A stretch of DNA of 64,000 nucleotides from Sphingobacteriaceae bacterium GW460-11-11-14-LB5 (GCA_002151545.1 CP021237.1:4340001-4404000), one strand, 5' to 3'. Shown: positions 33,773-42,219, counted from the first letter of the stretch. Notes: generated from the letters alone by a model not told the origin. Made by a program: numbers and translations.

Positions 33773-35068
33773 ATGACTTCAATCTCAATCCTTTGGTTTC
33801 GCCGCGATTTACGTTTAACAGACAATGCTGCTTTGTATCATGCCCTTAAAAGCGACTATCCTGTTCTTCCGCTTTTCATTTTTGACCAGCATATCTTAGA
33901 TAAACTTCCAAAAGACGATGCCCGTGTAACCTTTATTCACCAAACCATTGAGGATCTAAAAGAAGCGCTTCGGCTGCATGGATCAGATTTATTGGTGAAA
34001 TATGGAAAGCCCGAAAAAATATGGCCTGAAATTTTAAAGGAATACGATGTTAAGGGCGTATACACTAATCATGATTACGAGCCTTATGCCCGCGAACGTG
34101 ATGATAACATGTCCGAATTTTTAACCAGCGAAAAAATAGCCTTCAAGACATATAAGGACCAGGTTATCTTTGAAAAAAACGAAATCCTAAAAGCTGACCA
34201 CACCCCTTATACCGTTTTTACACCTTTCTACAAACAATGGCATGCAAAGCTGAACGATTTTTATGTGAAAGCCTACCCCACTAAAAAATACTTCAAAAAC
34301 TTATTGCAAAGCAAACACTTGCCTTGTCCAGGTTTAAACGAAATGGGCTTTGAAAAGAGTAAGCTGGATTTTCCGAAAATCAGTTATAAAAGCAAACTCG
34401 ATGATTATGCAAAAGAACGCGATTTCCCTGCTCTTGATGGCACCACACATATCGGCCTACATTTACGTTTCGGAACCTTAAGCATTCGTAAAGCAGTTAA
34501 AGATGCTTTGGAAGCAAAATCGAATGTCTGGCTTTCTGAATTGGCCTGGCGAGAATTTTATATGACCATACTTTGGCATTTTCCCTACTCGGCTTTCGAT
34601 TCGTTTAAAAAACAGTATGATAAAATTAAATGGCGCAATAATGAAGATGAGTTTAAGGCCTGGTGCGAGGGCAATACTGGTTATCCTATTGTAGATGCCG
34701 GCATGAGGCAGCTTAACCAAACCGGCTGGATGCACAACCGCGTACGCATGATTGTGGGTAGTTTTTTAACCAAGCATTTACTCATCGATTGGCGCTGGGG
34801 AGAAACCTATTTTGCCGAAAAATTACTGGATTACGAAATGGCAAGCAATGTGGGCGGCTGGCAATGGGCCGCAGGATCGGGAAATGATGCGGCGCCTTAC
34901 TTCAGGGTATTTAATCCAGAACTTCAAACTAAAAAATTCGACCCAAAATTCGAATACATTAAAAAGTGGGTGCCAGAATTTGGGACAAAAAAATATGCCC
35001 AACCAATAGTTGAGCATACATTTGCAAGGGAAAGAGTTTTAAAAGTTTTTAAAGAAGCATTAAGTTAA
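33773..35068 (+). CDS. phrB: Deoxyribodipyrimidine photolyase (class I, CPD-type)
   Basis: The 431-residue flavoenzyme reverses UV-induced pyrimidine dimers using blue light. The N-terminal photolyase domain starts ILWFRRDLRLTDNAAL. The catalytic FAD domain contains LRFGTLSIRK, LAWREFYMTILWHFP, WCEGNTGYPIVDAGMRQLNQTGWMHNRVRM and the core motif LLDYEMASNVGGWQWAAGSGNDAAPYFR. These motifs are those of class I CPD photolyases rather than DASH proteins. It stands 98 bases after the TIGR01777 gene on the same strand. Gene symbol follows E. coli phr and is by family. Confidence 0.92.
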   Translation: MTSISILWFRRDLRLTDNAALYHALKSDYPVLPLFIFDQHILDKLPKDDARVTFIHQTIEDLKEALRLHGSDLLVKYGKPEKIWPEILKEYDVKGVYTNHDYEPYARERDDNMSEFLTSEKIAFKTYKDQVIFEKNEILKADHTPYTVFTPFYKQWHAKLNDFYVKAYPTKKYFKNLLQSKHLPCPGLNEMGFEKSKLDFPKISYKSKLDDYAKERDFPALDGTTHIGLHLRFGTLSIRKAVKDALEAKSNVWLSELAWREFYMTILWHFPYSAFDSFKKQYDKIKWRNNEDEFKAWCEGNTGYPIVDAGMRQLNQTGWMHNRVRMIVGSFLTKHLLIDWRWGETYFAEKLLDYEMASNVGGWQWAAGSGNDAAPYFRVFNPELQTKKFDPKFEYIKKWVPEFGTKKYAQPIVEHTFARERVLKVFKEALS

Positions 35069-35073
35069 ATTTA

Positions 35074-36102
35074 TTAATTAGGTACGTTAAATGAAGGGGC
35101 GTTAGGTACTCCGCCAGAATAAAAACGACCAGTACCGTAAATCCCCATCGCAACACCTTCCTGCGTTCCTATATCAATAATAATTGTGCCTGTTGCATTA
35201 CCAACGCTATAATTTGGCAAATTAAAGTTGTATGATGTTGGAGTTGTGCTTACGAAACTCTTAAAGGTATAAGTATAATTTAAATTGCTGAAATAATAAT
35301 CCGTCTCATTTGTTCTCCATCCACCAAAGGTTTTTTTTAACTCTTGTCGAGAAGTAAAATAATAATGAACTATTGATGGCGTTTCTGAGGGTGTCCAAGA
35401 GCCGTCAGTTCTTGGAGTATTTTCTTTCCATAAGTCCACAAATAATCTTCTTTTACCATCTTCATTATAATACAATTCAGACTTTATGGCAGCGGTTGTA
35501 GTGGGTCCGTAAGTATTTTCTGTAGTTGCAACAGAAACGCTTTTCAAAATATCAGATACAAATACCCCCGCTTTAGCGTCTGTAGTTTTAATATTATTAA
35601 CTTGTTCTTCACTCTTATGATTTCCTTTATAAGAAACCATTCTCTGATCTTTTGTATAAACCGTCGTAAAATCACCAATTTTTACTTCCCCATACCCATT
35701 AGTAAATAAAGCAGAAAGCGGTGTTCCAAATTTATATATTAGCGAACTATCGGACCTAACAGTTACAAGATCGACATATTTATCCTTAAAATCATCAAAT
35801 GATTTGCTGCTGTTTACAGCCTCATATTGCTTTTCTATTTCTAGAAAGATATCTTTATAAGACTTAAAATATCGTAGTTCTTTTGGTTTCGAATTAAGAT
35901 TTTCTGGTTTTACCAGAATACTGAGTAATGAATCAAAAGCTTTTTGATCTCTGAATTTTAGATATCCGTTTTCTATTACAACGGCATTTGATAGGTTTTT
36001 TTCTTCTGGATTTCCAACATTGAATTCCTTTTTACACGAAGTAATTGAGATAACACCTAATACAAGTAGTATTAAGCAGCGTAAATTAGTTTTATTTTTC
36101 AT
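35074..36102 (-). CDS. Lipoprotein of unknown function (DUF4848-like style)
   Basis: The 342-residue protein has a lipoprotein signal peptide ending SITSC (Cys near 23) with KKE after it, typical of Bacteroidota outer-membrane lipoproteins. The N-terminal part AVVIENGYLKFRDQKAFDSLLS resembles the start of DUF4848 proteins; the rest is beta-rich and not recognised. It is transcribed towards the photolyase and ends 5 bases after it, so the two genes converge. It follows the FKBP genes at a distance of 156 bases across a terminator, so it is probably separate. Confidence 0.6.
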   Translation of the reverse strand: MKNKTNLRCLILLVLGVISITSCKKEFNVGNPEEKNLSNAVVIENGYLKFRDQKAFDSLLSILVKPENLNSKPKELRYFKSYKDIFLEIEKQYEAVNSSKSFDDFKDKYVDLVTVRSDSSLIYKFGTPLSALFTNGYGEVKIGDFTTVYTKDQRMVSYKGNHKSEEQVNNIKTTDAKAGVFVSDILKSVSVATTENTYGPTTTAAIKSELYYNEDGKRRLFVDLWKENTPRTDGSWTPSETPSIVHYYFTSRQELKKTFGGWRTNETDYYFSNLNYTYTFKSFVSTTPTSYNFNLPNYSVGNATGTIIIDIGTQEGVAMGIYGTGRFYSGGVPNAPSFNVPN

Positions 36103-36201
36103 ATAGTATAAGTATGTTTTCCCTTACAAAACCAAACATACAACTAAAAATTAAGTTTTAAAAAATAATTATAATTTATTCTAATTTCTGGCAAATTTTT
36201 T

Positions 36202-36240
36202 AGTACAAAAAAAATGCTTAACTATTAGTTAAGCATTTTT
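36202..36240 (-). terminator. Terminator of FKBP operon
   Basis: A 14-bp stem (36210-36223 with 36227-36240, ATT loop) is followed on the minus strand by a run of about eight T residues. It lies 19 bases after the last FKBP gene. Confidence 0.85.
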
Positions 36241-36258
36241 TGAATATTTTCATATTGT

Positions 36259-37167
36259 CTAATTCGTAACGCTTACAATTTCAATATCAAAATCTAATAT
36301 TGAATTGGGTAGGACTGCGCCACGGCCACCTGTTCCATAAGCGAGATCCGAAGGAATAAAAAGCCTAACCTTTGTTCCTGCTTTAAACTTAGTAAGTAAT
36401 CCCCATCCCGCTATTACACCATCCAATGTTGTTGAAAAAGTTCCGTCTGTTGAAGAATCAAAACTAGTACCATCCAAAAATCTACCAGTATATTTAATTA
36501 TAAGTGTACTTTCATTAGTGATTACCTCAGTTCCTGTTCCTTCAGTTCCGACAATATAATAAACCCTACTTTGATCTTTAGTTGCTGATAAATTTTTTGC
36601 AGTTAAATAACTTTGGATCTTTGCATCATCAAATAACCACTGTTTGCGGTATGGATAAGTTTTGATTATAAAATCAAGATTTTCATTCGATGGGATTGGT
36701 CCCGCACCATTTCTACCAAATCCTAAATATGATGGCAACAAAATCCTAGCTGTACCTCCTGGTTTTAATCCTAACACAGCTGTTCTTAATGCGGGAATAT
36801 TATAGGTAACAGTTGTTGATAATGATGATTGGAAAAAGCCATTTAAGTATCCAACATATGTACCCAGATTACTGTTCGATGGAGACTGAAGATAAGTTGT
36901 TCCATTCGTCATAGATTTAACTGTAACATCGTACAATACTGAATCTTTATTTAAGAAAAATGTACCATCAGTAGGGTTTGTAACCTGATAGTAAAATCCA
37001 GTTTTATCGGGATCAGGCTTCATTTCTGTTAAATTATTCTTTGATATATATGATTTTATAGCCGCATCATCTACAGTTTGCGCTGACTCATATTCTTTTT
37101 TACATGAGCTGAAGATTGTAGTAGCCAGTAAAAGTGCGAATAGGCTAAGTTTAGTAAATTTGTTCAT
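36259..37167 (-). CDS. FKBP-type peptidyl-prolyl isomerase lipoprotein, two FKBP domains
   Basis: The 302-residue lipoprotein (lipobox IFSSC near residue 21) has two FKBP-type domains. The first (about 80-170) includes TTVTYNIPALRTAVLGLKPGGTARILLPSYLGFG but lacks the usual YTG strand. The second (about 195-300) is complete: IKYTGRFLDGTSFDSS, TTLDGVIAGWGLLTKFKAGTKVRLFIPSDLAYG and a final SILDFDIEIV. FKBPs catalyse cis-trans proline isomerisation and aid folding in the periplasm or at the surface. It follows the second FKBP gene by 3 bases and ends the operon at the terminator. Confidence 0.9.
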   Translation of the reverse strand: MNKFTKLSLFALLLATTIFSSCKKEYESAQTVDDAAIKSYISKNNLTEMKPDPDKTGFYYQVTNPTDGTFFLNKDSVLYDVTVKSMTNGTTYLQSPSNSNLGTYVGYLNGFFQSSLSTTVTYNIPALRTAVLGLKPGGTARILLPSYLGFGRNGAGPIPSNENLDFIIKTYPYRKQWLFDDAKIQSYLTAKNLSATKDQSRVYYIVGTEGTGTEVITNESTLIIKYTGRFLDGTSFDSSTDGTFSTTLDGVIAGWGLLTKFKAGTKVRLFIPSDLAYGTGGRGAVLPNSILDFDIEIVSVTN

Positions 37168-37170
37168 TTA

Positions 37171-37659
37171 TTATTGTACGTCAGTAAGTGTTATAGTAAA
37201 ATCGAGTATTGAGTTTGACGGAACCAAAGATGATGGAGATTGTGTTCCATAAGCGTAATAAGAAGGTATAATCAATCTGATTTTACCACCTTTTTGTATT
37301 TTTTGAATTCCAAATTGCCATCCTACAATAACATTTCCGAGTAGAAACGAGGCTGGGGTTCCCTTGGTACCATCGAAAACAGTTCCGTTTAACAACTTAC
37401 CTTCATATTCAGAGGTAATTCTTGTAGATGCTGTGTATACTACACTTCCCGTTCCAGGCTCTATTACCTGATAAAATATACCACTGGCATCTTTTGTCGC
37501 CTGGATATTATTTGTCTTAACAAAAGCGCTTATTGCAGCAGTGTCTGCCTTAAACTGTGGCGTAGGATCGTAATCGTCTAACGGCACATTTTTTTTACAG
37601 GCCGCTAAGCATCCTGCAAGGCATATCATGAGTATAAAATATTTAAACTTAACCATCAT
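37171..37659 (-). CDS. FKBP-type peptidyl-prolyl isomerase lipoprotein
   Basis: The lipoprotein (about 162 residues, lipobox CLAAC) has one FKBP domain: ITSEYEGKLLNGTVFDGT, VIVGWQFGIQKIQKGGKIRLIIPSYYAYG and NSILDFTITL. The start is set at the ATG at 37659 because the in-frame TTG at 37665 lies inside a -7 promoter box (37663-37670) and cannot be translated; the mRNA would be leaderless. It is the middle of three paralogous genes. Its promoter is separate from that of the first gene, and its 3' neighbour follows by 3 bases. Confidence 0.9.
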   Translation of the reverse strand: MMVKFKYFILMICLAGCLAACKKNVPLDDYDPTPQFKADTAAISAFVKTNNIQATKDASGIFYQVIEPGTGSVVYTASTRITSEYEGKLLNGTVFDGTKGTPASFLLGNVIVGWQFGIQKIQKGGKIRLIIPSYYAYGTQSPSSLVPSNSILDFTITLTDVQ

Positions 37660-37662
37660 TCG

Positions 37663-37693
37663 CAAAAATAAGCTTTTAATACGGATGCTACAA
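37663..37693 (-). promoter_or_regulatory. Promoter of second FKBP gene, probably leaderless
   Basis: The minus strand has TTG (37693-37691), a 20-base spacer and TATTTTTG (37670-37663), both matching the Bacteroidota consensus. The ATG at 37659 begins 3 bases after the box, leaving no room for a leader. Confidence 0.75.
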
Positions 37694-37713
37694 TTTTTAA
37701 CCTATTTTAACAA

Positions 37714-37792
37714 TTTAAAGACGCTTAAAGATAAAAGCAGAAAGACTAAAGAAGCATCGAAAAGTCTTGCTCTTTCAGCTTTAGTCTTTACA
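37714..37792. repeat. Heptad tract with inverted arms between FKBP genes
   Basis: NNNAAAG heptads (CTTAAAG, ATAAAAG, CAGAAAG, ACTAAAG at 37724-37751, with TTTAAAG at 37714) are followed by CTTTNNN heptads (CTTTCAG, CTTTAGT, CTTTACA at 37772-37792). The two halves are complementary, for example AAAGACTAAAG with CTTTAGTCTTT. Confidence 0.65.
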
Positions 37793-37793
37793 G

Positions 37794-38240
37794 TTATTGT
37801 GCATTTGAAAGCTGAATGGTAAAATCCAACACAGAGTTGCCAGGAATAGGGCCTACCGCTCCACTTCCATAACCCAAAGCCGGCGGGACAATTAATCTTA
37901 TTTCTCCACCCTTTTGAATTTTGGGGATACCAATTCTCCAACCCGATATAAGTTCGGCAAGGTTAAAGGTCTGCTCCTTAGCCCCACCGTTATCAAATAC
38001 ATTTCCGTTTAATAACCTTCCTTCGTATTTAATGGTTATTTTGGTGTTATTTGGATAAGTAAACGAACCTGAACCCGGTTTAATCACTTGATAATATAAA
38101 CCAGAGTCGTCTCTAACGGCATTAATATTATTTTTTTTAATAAAATCTGTAATCTGTTTTTCAGCATCCTCATCTTTTTTACAAGATGAAACCACAGCCA
38201 CACATAAAAGAAGTATCGTAAGAAATCTAAATTTAAACAT
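37794..38240 (-). CDS. FKBP-type peptidyl-prolyl isomerase lipoprotein
   Basis: The 148-residue lipoprotein (lipobox AVVSSC near residue 20) has one FKBP domain with ITIKYEGRLLNGNVFDNG, LISGWRIGIPKIQKGGEIRLIVPPALGYG and NSVLDFTIQL. It is closely similar to the second FKBP gene and, like it, has a -7-like element (TATTTTCG, 38251 to 38244) only 3 bases before the ATG, suggesting a leaderless transcript; no matching TTG -33 was found. It is first of the three tandem FKBP genes. Confidence 0.9.
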   Translation of the reverse strand: MFKFRFLTILLLCVAVVSSCKKDEDAEKQITDFIKKNNINAVRDDSGLYYQVIKPGSGSFTYPNNTKITIKYEGRLLNGNVFDNGGAKEQTFNLAELISGWRIGIPKIQKGGEIRLIVPPALGYGSGAVGPIPGNSVLDFTIQLSNAQ

Positions 38241-38603
38241 GCGCGAAAATAGGATTTTAATGGCACAAGCCTAAAAACTAAGCTAATTTTTCAAAGGTGA
38301 TGAAGCAATCTTAATGCAGTCGCTATACCCCATAGTTGTAAGATTGCTTCCCCGAAAGGTCAGGACAGGCTGTCGTTCCTCCTCGCAATGACGAACTTTC
38401 TTTTGGAAGCCATAAATGTTAGGAACGAGCATTTGTTAAAATTCAGACTAAGGTGTTTCGAAAGGCTCAACATGACAAAATAAGATGAAAAATAACTCAT
38501 ACGATAATACACTATGTATCACAAACCAAAAAAGGTTTAGCGCCTGAGTTAATGCACCCAAACCCTAAACCTTAAGCCTTACACCTTAAACCTTAAACCT
38601 ACC
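38241..38603. other. Gene-free spacer with repeats
   Basis: This 363-base spacer holds no gene. It contains inverted 12-bp arms GAAGCAATCTTA (38302-38313) and complement (38339-38350), then a CCTCCTCGCAATGACGA stretch of the type found as a dispersed intergenic repeat, a GGCTCAACATGACA segment near 38454-38470, and the heptad tract at 38560-38601. Confidence 0.6.
38560..38601. repeat. Heptad DNA tract after fadE
   Basis: Six exact-period 7-mers: AAACCCT, AAACCTT, AAGCCTT, ACACCTT, AAACCTT, AAACCTA. It ends 2 bases before the fadE stop codon region. Confidence 0.85.
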
Positions 38604-40397
38604 TTAAAAAATATATTTATTCGCCTCAATAAGCTGTTGTGCAACTCTTTGGCGGGCATCTTTAACGTTAAATGGCTCTACTTTTGTAAAGCGGCGTAAA
38701 CCAACCAGCATCATCCGTTGCTCATCACCCTCGGCAAAAGCCCAAAGTGCTTCTTTACCTGCTTTGGCTATTCCATCAACCGCTTCTACCAGATAAATTC
38801 TTAACAGATCTAATTGGCCGGCAATGGCTTCTTCACCACGCGTACTTGCTAATTTTTCTGTTCTCAACAATGCCGATTCGAGCACATAAACATAACTTGC
38901 CATATCGGCAATATTCATTAAAATTTCCTGCTCTTTACTTAAAGTCATCATCAATTTTTGAACGGCAGCACCAGCCACCATTAAAGTTGCCTTCTTCAAA
39001 TTCGATAATACCTTTTTCTCTGCAGCAAACAGGGTGGTATCTTCTTCACCAAAATCAGGAATGCTCATCAGTTCGGCTGCAACTGCTGTAGCTGGCGTCA
39101 TTAAATCCAGTTCACCTTTCATGGCGCGTTTCAGCATCATATCAACCGTTAACAAACGGTTAATTTCGTTTGTACCTTCAAAAATCCGGTTAATCCGTGC
39201 ATCACGGTACGCCCTGTCCATTGGTGCATCGGCACTAAAGCCCATACCACCATAAATCTGCACCCCTTCATCTACGGTATAATCTAATGCCTCTGAGCCC
39301 CATACTTTTAAAATGGCACACTCTACTGCAAATTGCTCAACAGATTTCAGTCTTGCTTTACCAGATTCCATTCCACCGGCAACCAGCTGATCGTAAGTAT
39401 CATCGATATTCTGTCCCGCACGATAATTCGCAGCATCAACAGCATATAACTTTGAAGCAATTTCTGCAATTTTAAAACGGATAGCCCCGTATTTAGAAAT
39501 CGGGCGGCCAAACTGGATCCTTTCATTCGAATAATTAATTGCTGTATTTAATGTTGCTTTTGAAGCCCCAATAGCTGCCGCTGATAATTTGATACGGCCG
39601 ATATTTAAAATGTTAACCGCGATTTTGAAACCGTTTTCTCTATCGCTCAACATATTCTCAACCGGCACAGGGCAATCGTTAAAGAAAACCTGGCGGGTTG
39701 AAGAACCTTTAATACCCATTTTATGCTCTTCGGGATTCATGGTGATGCCACCAAAATCTTTCTCCACAATAAATGCAGTTAAGTTTTTATCATCGTCAAT
39801 TTTAGCGAAAACAATAAAAATATCGGCAAAACCACCATTGGTAATCCACATTTTCTGTCCGGTGATGATATAGTGTTTACCATCTTCGCTTAACGTGGCT
39901 TTAGTTTTACCAGAGTTTGCATCCGAACCTGAGTTTGGTTCGGTTAAGCAATAAGCAGCCTTCCATTCGCCCGAGCCTAGCTTAGGAATATATTTTGCTT
40001 TTTGTGCTTCATTACCATAATACAAAATCGGTAGTGTACCAATTCCGGTATGTGCAGAAAGTGCAACAGCAAAAGAGTGCCCCGCACCTACCACATCTGC
40101 AACCAGCATGGAAGTATTAAAGTTTTTGCCGAAACCGCCGTATTCTTCTGGTACCGAAACACCTAAAATACCCAGTTCACCAGCTTTGGTTAAAAGCGTT
40201 GGCATAAGCTCAGGATCTTCCTGTTTGTCAATTTTATCTAAATTGGGATAAACCTCAGCAGCCAAAAAATCGCGACAGGTTTGCGCAATCATCTGCTGCT
40301 CTTCATCAAATTCTTCAGGGATAAATACTTCCTGATAAGTGGTATCCTTAATTAAGAATTCACCACCTTTAATTGTCTTTTTTTCAGTTGTTTCCAT
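38604..40397 (-). CDS. fadE: Acyl-CoA dehydrogenase (FadE-type)
   Basis: The 597-residue FAD enzyme catalyses the first step of beta-oxidation. Recognisable parts are the N-terminal helical domain (FDEEQQMIAQTCRDFLAAEVYP), the middle beta-domain (CLTEPNSGSDANSGKTKA, GQKMWITNGGFADIFIVFA), and the C-terminal FAD-binding helices with YGGMGFSADAPMDRAYRD and NRIFEGTNEINR, where the Glu of EGTNEI is the expected base. A further C-terminal helical extension matches Bacillus FadE-like enzymes (about 594 residues). Order with fadN and fadA is as in B. subtilis fadNAE, but a four-helix bundle gene separates fadA from fadE. Confidence 0.93.
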   Translation of the reverse strand: METTEKKTIKGGEFLIKDTTYQEVFIPEEFDEEQQMIAQTCRDFLAAEVYPNLDKIDKQEDPELMPTLLTKAGELGILGVSVPEEYGGFGKNFNTSMLVADVVGAGHSFAVALSAHTGIGTLPILYYGNEAQKAKYIPKLGSGEWKAAYCLTEPNSGSDANSGKTKATLSEDGKHYIITGQKMWITNGGFADIFIVFAKIDDDKNLTAFIVEKDFGGITMNPEEHKMGIKGSSTRQVFFNDCPVPVENMLSDRENGFKIAVNILNIGRIKLSAAAIGASKATLNTAINYSNERIQFGRPISKYGAIRFKIAEIASKLYAVDAANYRAGQNIDDTYDQLVAGGMESGKARLKSVEQFAVECAILKVWGSEALDYTVDEGVQIYGGMGFSADAPMDRAYRDARINRIFEGTNEINRLLTVDMMLKRAMKGELDLMTPATAVAAELMSIPDFGEEDTTLFAAEKKVLSNLKKATLMVAGAAVQKLMMTLSKEQEILMNIADMASYVYVLESALLRTEKLASTRGEEAIAGQLDLLRIYLVEAVDGIAKAGKEALWAFAEGDEQRMMLVGLRRFTKVEPFNVKDARQRVAQQLIEANKYIF

Positions 40398-40403
40398 TTT
40401 AAT

Positions 40404-40438
40404 AGTATCTAGTAGCGAGTTTCAAGTATCGAGACTAA
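40404..40438. repeat. Heptad DNA tract upstream of fadE (first)
   Basis: Five 7-mers: AGTATCT, AGTAGCG, AGTTTCA, AGTATCG, AGACTAA, directly upstream of the fadE start. CAAGTATCGAGA at 40423-40434 recurs inverted at 41002-41013. Confidence 0.75.
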
Positions 40439-40476
40439 GCTCACACCGTAAATCGCCATTGTTTCTTGTTTGTATT

Positions 40477-40504
40477 AAGTAGCGGATATCAAGTATCAAG
40501 AGAG
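40477..40504. repeat. Heptad DNA tract upstream of fadE (second)
   Basis: Four 7-mers: AAGTAGC, GGATATC, AAGTATC, AAGAGAG. Same heptad type as the tract at 40404 and, inverted, as the tract at 40995. Confidence 0.65.
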
Positions 40505-40574
40505 CTCAGACCAGAATCGCTATTTTTTTTCATTGGATAATCGATCCTGACACCCATATCTTAGTTCTAACCAT

Positions 40575-40931
40575 CTAACTTTTGATTAATCTTCTTTCAA
40601 GCGCATAAATCATTTTTTGTACTTCAGTAGTTTTCTCAATCAGTCTTGCGGCGAGGGTGTTATCCAACAATCCAAGTTGATTCGAAATAATTAACTGTGT
40701 TTCCAATTCAAAAGCTGAACCTTGACTAATAGTTAAAAAATACTTGAACTGGGCACTACTTCCTCTCCCAGAGCCCTCAGCAATATTTGAGGGAATTGAA
40801 ACTGAACATCTTTTCATTTGCGAAATCAGCCCGAACTTTTCATCACTAGGCAAAAACGATGTAGCTTTGTATACTTCAACCGCTAGTTCAATAGATTTCT
40901 GCCAAACCTTTAATTCTTTAAAATTGTGCAT
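40575..40931 (-). CDS. Four-helix bundle protein (S23/IVP family)
   Basis: The 118-residue all-helical protein matches the four-helix bundle (TIGR02436) family first seen in 23S rRNA intervening sequences: FKELKVWQKSIELAVEVYKAT at the start, ISQMKRCSVSIPSNIAEGSGR in the middle, and FLTISQGSAFELETQLIISNQLG. These proteins have no proven function; genes are often found as single inserts among unrelated genes. Here it sits in the middle of the beta-oxidation operon, with heptad tracts of the same kind and opposite sense on either side. Confidence 0.9.
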   Translation of the reverse strand: MHNFKELKVWQKSIELAVEVYKATSFLPSDEKFGLISQMKRCSVSIPSNIAEGSGRGSSAQFKYFLTISQGSAFELETQLIISNQLGLLDNTLAARLIEKTTEVQKMIYALERRLIKS

Positions 40932-40994
40932 ATGCTTTAGTATTAAATTATGAATACAAATATGTTTGGGATGATTTTACTGGTTTATGTCCTG

Positions 40995-41036
40995 CTATCA
41001 ATCTCGATACTTGATACTCATATCTTGATACTATAT
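40995..41036. repeat. Heptad DNA tract between fadA and four-helix gene
   Basis: Six 7-mers: CTATCAA, TCTCGAT, ACTTGAT, ACTCATA, TCTTGAT, ACTATAT, ending 2 bases before the fadA stop. It is the inverse of the tracts at 40404 and 40477. Confidence 0.75.
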
Positions 41037-41037
41037 C

Positions 41038-42213
41038 CTACAGCAACTCAAATATCCCCGCAGCACCTTGCCCGGTTCCTACGCACATGGTTACCATTCC
41101 GTATTTTTTGTTCTGCCTTTTTAACTCGTTCATTATTTGCACGGTAAGTTTTGCACCGGTACAGCCTAGCGGATGTCCTAATGCAATTGCACCGCCGTTA
41201 ACGTTAATCACATCGGGATTTAAATCTAATGTTCTGATTACAGCCAAAGATTGGGAGGCAAAAGCTTCGTTCAGTTCAATTAAATCGATATCTTCTTTTT
41301 TCAAACCTGCTTGTTTCAGTGCTTTTGGAATTGCTTCAATTGGCCCGATACCCATAATACGTGGCGGAACACCAGCAATGCCATAACTCACTAATCTGGC
41401 AATCGGCTCGGCATTCAATTCTTTCATTTTCTTTTCAGATACCACCAAAACAAAAGCAGCACCATCTGATGTTTGCGAAGAATTACCTGCAGTTACACTT
41501 CCAACAGCATCGAAAACCGGTTTCAGTTTCGCCAGCTTATCTAAAGTCGTATCTGCACGTGGACCTTCATCGGTATCAACCACGTAAGAACGTGTTTTCT
41601 TTTTCAGGTTGGCGTCCAGGTAATTTTCGTTTACGGTGATTGGCAGAATACCATCTTTTAAATGACCGTTTTTAATCGCGTGAATAGCTTTTTCATGAGA
41701 TTTTAAAGAAAAGGCATCCTGATCTTCACGGCTAACATTATATTCTTTAGCTACCGCTTCGGCCGTTAAACCCATACCCCAATACCAGTCTGGATTATTT
41801 TTTGCAACTTCTGCATTCGGCACTAGTTTCCATCCACCAAAAGGCATTCCACTCATTACCTCTACACCACCGGCGATGATACAATCGGCCATGCCTGCTT
41901 TAATTTTGGCAACTGCTGTGGCAATGGTATCTAAACCCGATGCACAATAACGGTTTACGGTAACCCCCGGAACTTTATCGGTATCCAAACCCATAAGCGA
42001 AATCATACGGCCAATATTTAAGCCTTGCTCTGCTTCTGGTGTAGCGTTACCTACAATTACATCATCAATCTGTTCGTTATCTAAATTCGGAACCGATGCC
42101 ACCAAAGCCCTGATTACTTCTGCGGCTAAATCATCAGCTCTTGTAAAACGGAATACGCCACGGGGTGCTTTACCCACTGCTGTACGATATCCGGCTATAA
42201 TATATGCTTCCAT
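41038..42213 (-). CDS. fadA: Acetyl-CoA C-acyltransferase (3-ketoacyl-CoA thiolase)
   Basis: The 391-residue thiolase catalyses the last step of beta-oxidation, releasing acetyl-CoA. The nucleophilic Cys lies in VNRYCASGLDTIA near residue 90, the GHPLGCTGAK motif near 350-358 gives the second His, and the third catalytic region is CVGTGQGAAGIFELL at the C-terminus. Length equals B. subtilis FadA. It follows fadN across a repeat-filled spacer. Confidence 0.95.
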   Translation of the reverse strand: MEAYIIAGYRTAVGKAPRGVFRFTRADDLAAEVIRALVASVPNLDNEQIDDVIVGNATPEAEQGLNIGRMISLMGLDTDKVPGVTVNRYCASGLDTIATAVAKIKAGMADCIIAGGVEVMSGMPFGGWKLVPNAEVAKNNPDWYWGMGLTAEAVAKEYNVSREDQDAFSLKSHEKAIHAIKNGHLKDGILPITVNENYLDANLKKKTRSYVVDTDEGPRADTTLDKLAKLKPVFDAVGSVTAGNSSQTSDGAAFVLVVSEKKMKELNAEPIARLVSYGIAGVPPRIMGIGPIEAIPKALKQAGLKKEDIDLIELNEAFASQSLAVIRTLDLNPDVINVNGGAIALGHPLGCTGAKLTVQIMNELKRQNKKYGMVTMCVGTGQGAAGIFELL

Positions 42214-42219
42214 TGTTTA

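Noticed and set aside
40575..40931. A 23S rRNA intervening sequence
   Set aside because: The protein family is that first found in rRNA intervening sequences, but no rRNA gene is near.
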